From: Brevipalpus yothersi
Lineage: Eukaryota; Arthropoda; Arachnida; Trombidiformes; Tenuipalpidae
NCBI GenBank assembly: GCA_003956705.1
Contig: QZCP01000079.1
Span: 69,090-133,089, forward strand
Direction: 5' to 3'
Length of the DNA: 64,000 nucleotides
Of the stretch, positions 62,336 to 64,000 are shown in pieces. Position 1 is the stretch's first letter. The number at the start of each line of letters is the position of its first letter. Made by a program: the position numbers and the translations under genes. The notes beneath the pieces were generated by a model, which had not been told where the DNA came from, did no database searches, and saw nothing but the letters and a program-made list of their open reading frames with translations.

Positions 62336-64000
62336 AATTTAAATGGATGAAGTCCTTTACGATGCTAAAAATCTCATCTTCACAGTACCAACTTCAGCTA
62401 TCAAAACAATAGTGACCTCAATTCCAGTTATGGTGCGATTTATATGCTTTACACATTTTTCTATTGTTTAGCTTCGACTGTTTAAAAATGGATAGAGTAA
62501 TCATCACCTCACCTATTTTCTACAATGATACAATGGATATTTTAACATATAAACAAATGGTTGGACGATCTGGCCGTAAAGGTATTGATACCTCTGGTGA
62601 AAGTATTTTAATCTGCACTTCAAAGGAAGAGAAAGACAGAGGACTTCAGTTAGTCAGCAGTAAGCTTCGTGAGATCACTTCAGCTCTATTCAACTATCAG
62701 GATGAGGAAAAATTTTCTGGCTCGCTACAAAGAGGCATCCTTGATTGTATAGCTAGTAGTATGGCTCGCACAAAAGAAGAGGTAATCAAGTTTGTTGGGT
62801 GCACTTTTGGGGCTTCCAATACTCGTGTCAGCGATGACCTAATCCAAAAATGTATCGAATACCTGGTGAGAAAGCAATCTATTTATCTTGATAGAGGATT
62901 TCTGCCCTCTAAGTTGGGCAAGGCTGTCCTTGCTTCTTCATCTATTGAACCTGACCAAGCTCTGTACTTCATGAGAGACCTTCAAAAAGCAAGAAGAGGC
63001 TTCGTCTTGGGAAATGATCTCCACATTCTTTTTGAAATTTCTCTCTGTCTTCCGGATAAAAATCGAACTAATTGGAAGAAGTATTTCGAAATTTTCACCG
63101 AGCTTGATGATGATGATTTCCAAAATACCTCTCAAATCATTGGGATTGATCCAGGCTATCTTCGTCAGAGATCTATGAGTAGTGAATCTCCCAAAATTGA
63201 CCATAAATTGAGAATTCATTCGAGATTTTTCTACGCTTTGGCTTTCAATGATCTCATCAAGGAGATATCATTGAAAAAAGTCTCAGAGAAATACGATATT
63301 CCTAAAAGTGAGCTGCAGAGTTTCCAAACGAATGCAGCTACTTACACTGGGATAGTCTCAACATTCTGTAGTAACTACGATAATCTTGAGCTAATTATCA
63401 GTCAATTTCGTGACCGATTACAATAAAGAGTGGAGCGTGAGCTGATTGAGCTCTCAAGCTGTCTGATATTGAGAAAAACATCCTCAATATCCCACAAAGT
63501 TGTTACTCCAAAAAGAAAAGTATTGTAAGCAGATCATCTCTCAGGAAAGATTCGTCTTGGGCTCGTCTCAATTCTACTGATGATGAGCCAATAATCAATC
63601 ATTTACTGTTATAAAGGGCGGGAAAAGTCCACCTGAGAAGCCTGGCTCACCAAGAAGTAAACTCCTAAACGGACGAAAAAAATTTGTTTCCAAGCAGACT
63701 GTAAAGACATAGAGACAAAAAAGCATGGAATAGGATCCAATCTCAATTTTTCAAAGAAAAGCTCGATACATCCTCTAGAGAAAGGCTTGCCTCTACTCTA
63801 TTCAAAAGAAAAATGTGTAGAAAGAATTTCTGTTTATCTAGGTGGAAGTTCTATCTACCTTTTCGAAGGAAAATATTTTTTCTTGAAGAGTTCGTCGAGC
63901 AAATGAAAGAATTCATCGAGAATCATACTGTTGATCATCTTTTCACAGTGTATAAAATTTCTCGTAAGTGCTTCGATCTTCGTAAGAACTCTTTGCAAAA
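62336..64000 (+). pseudogene. POLQ: POLQ fragment, unit 3 (continues past the window)
   Basis: 62340-62420 is a piece of exon 2; 62430-62487 resembles intron 1 and the exon 2 start; it then jumps to exon 3 at the VIISSPMFYNDTMDILT region. From Met 62488 a frame of 312 codons stays open through QMVGRSGRKG and the Hel308-like region until a TAA at 63424-63426 (Gln-Tyr in unit 1 becomes Gln-stop). After that, deletions identical to those of unit 2 remove most of the disordered centre. No Walker A or DEAH-type box is attached to the open part. Confidence 0.88.

Noticed and set aside
1..64000. tRNA or rRNA genes
   Set aside because: No cloverleaf with A/B boxes and no conserved rRNA stretch was recognised by eye; a covariance-model search was not possible.

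Overview
The window is nuclear DNA of a small-genome arthropod. Short introns (many 50-70 bp), AT-rich spacers full of (GA/CT)n microsatellites, compact DNA-repair genes and arthropod TATA + TCAGT core promoters suggest a mite, probably acariform; that placement is inference. No rRNA, tRNA or CRISPR was seen.

Layout. 1-4111: microsatellite-rich non-coding DNA. 4112-6726 (-): a complete four-exon monocarboxylate-transporter (SLC16) gene. 6727-11620: non-coding DNA with a minisatellite. 11621-15513 (-): a claudin/PMP22-type four-membrane-span gene with a second, alternative-looking first exon. 16272-17895 (-): GRWD1 ribosome-biogenesis WD40 protein. 18013-18592: a sequence duplicated across a run of N (probable assembly artefact). 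19080-20773 (+): DNAJB6-type J-protein. 21309-22808 (-): PLRG1 splicing factor. 23495-26661 (+): ERCC3/XPB helicase. 26845-32421 (+): POLQ, DNA polymerase theta. 33305-33905 (-): a copy of an unidentified acidic protein gene that has lost its 5' end.

From about 34480 to the window end the XPB-POLQ-acidic-gene block is repeated as damaged tandem copies. They carry stop codons and internal deletions, and unit 2 also carries inserted elements: a 230-bp TA-flanked inverted-repeat element at 36728-36957, a ~0.9-kb inverted-repeat element at 39912-40805, and 2.5 kb of unidentified sequence. The acidic-protein gene is better preserved in the second unit (60819-61528) than in the first, so the units have decayed reciprocally.

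The most notable object is a 17,364-bp Polinton/Maverick (adintovirus-like) element at 42806-60169, inserted in the second unit. It begins AG, ends CT, has 28-bp inverted termini and is flanked by the 6-bp target duplication ttcata; the matching empty site is visible in unit 1 at 32704-32709. It encodes a protein-primed family B DNA polymerase, packaging ATPase, adenain-type protease, hexon-like major capsid protein, pVI/pX-like core protein, three related minor-capsid-like proteins and a truncated chromodomain integrase. It also carries unexpected cargo: a TATA-binding-protein-like protein, a NADAR-domain protein and two dUTPase-fold proteins. Most of its genes have an individual TATA box, so a self-encoded TBP-like factor could drive its own promoters. 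Several single-base frameshifts, two in-frame stops and the missing integrase front half indicate a defective (or partly mis-sequenced) copy.
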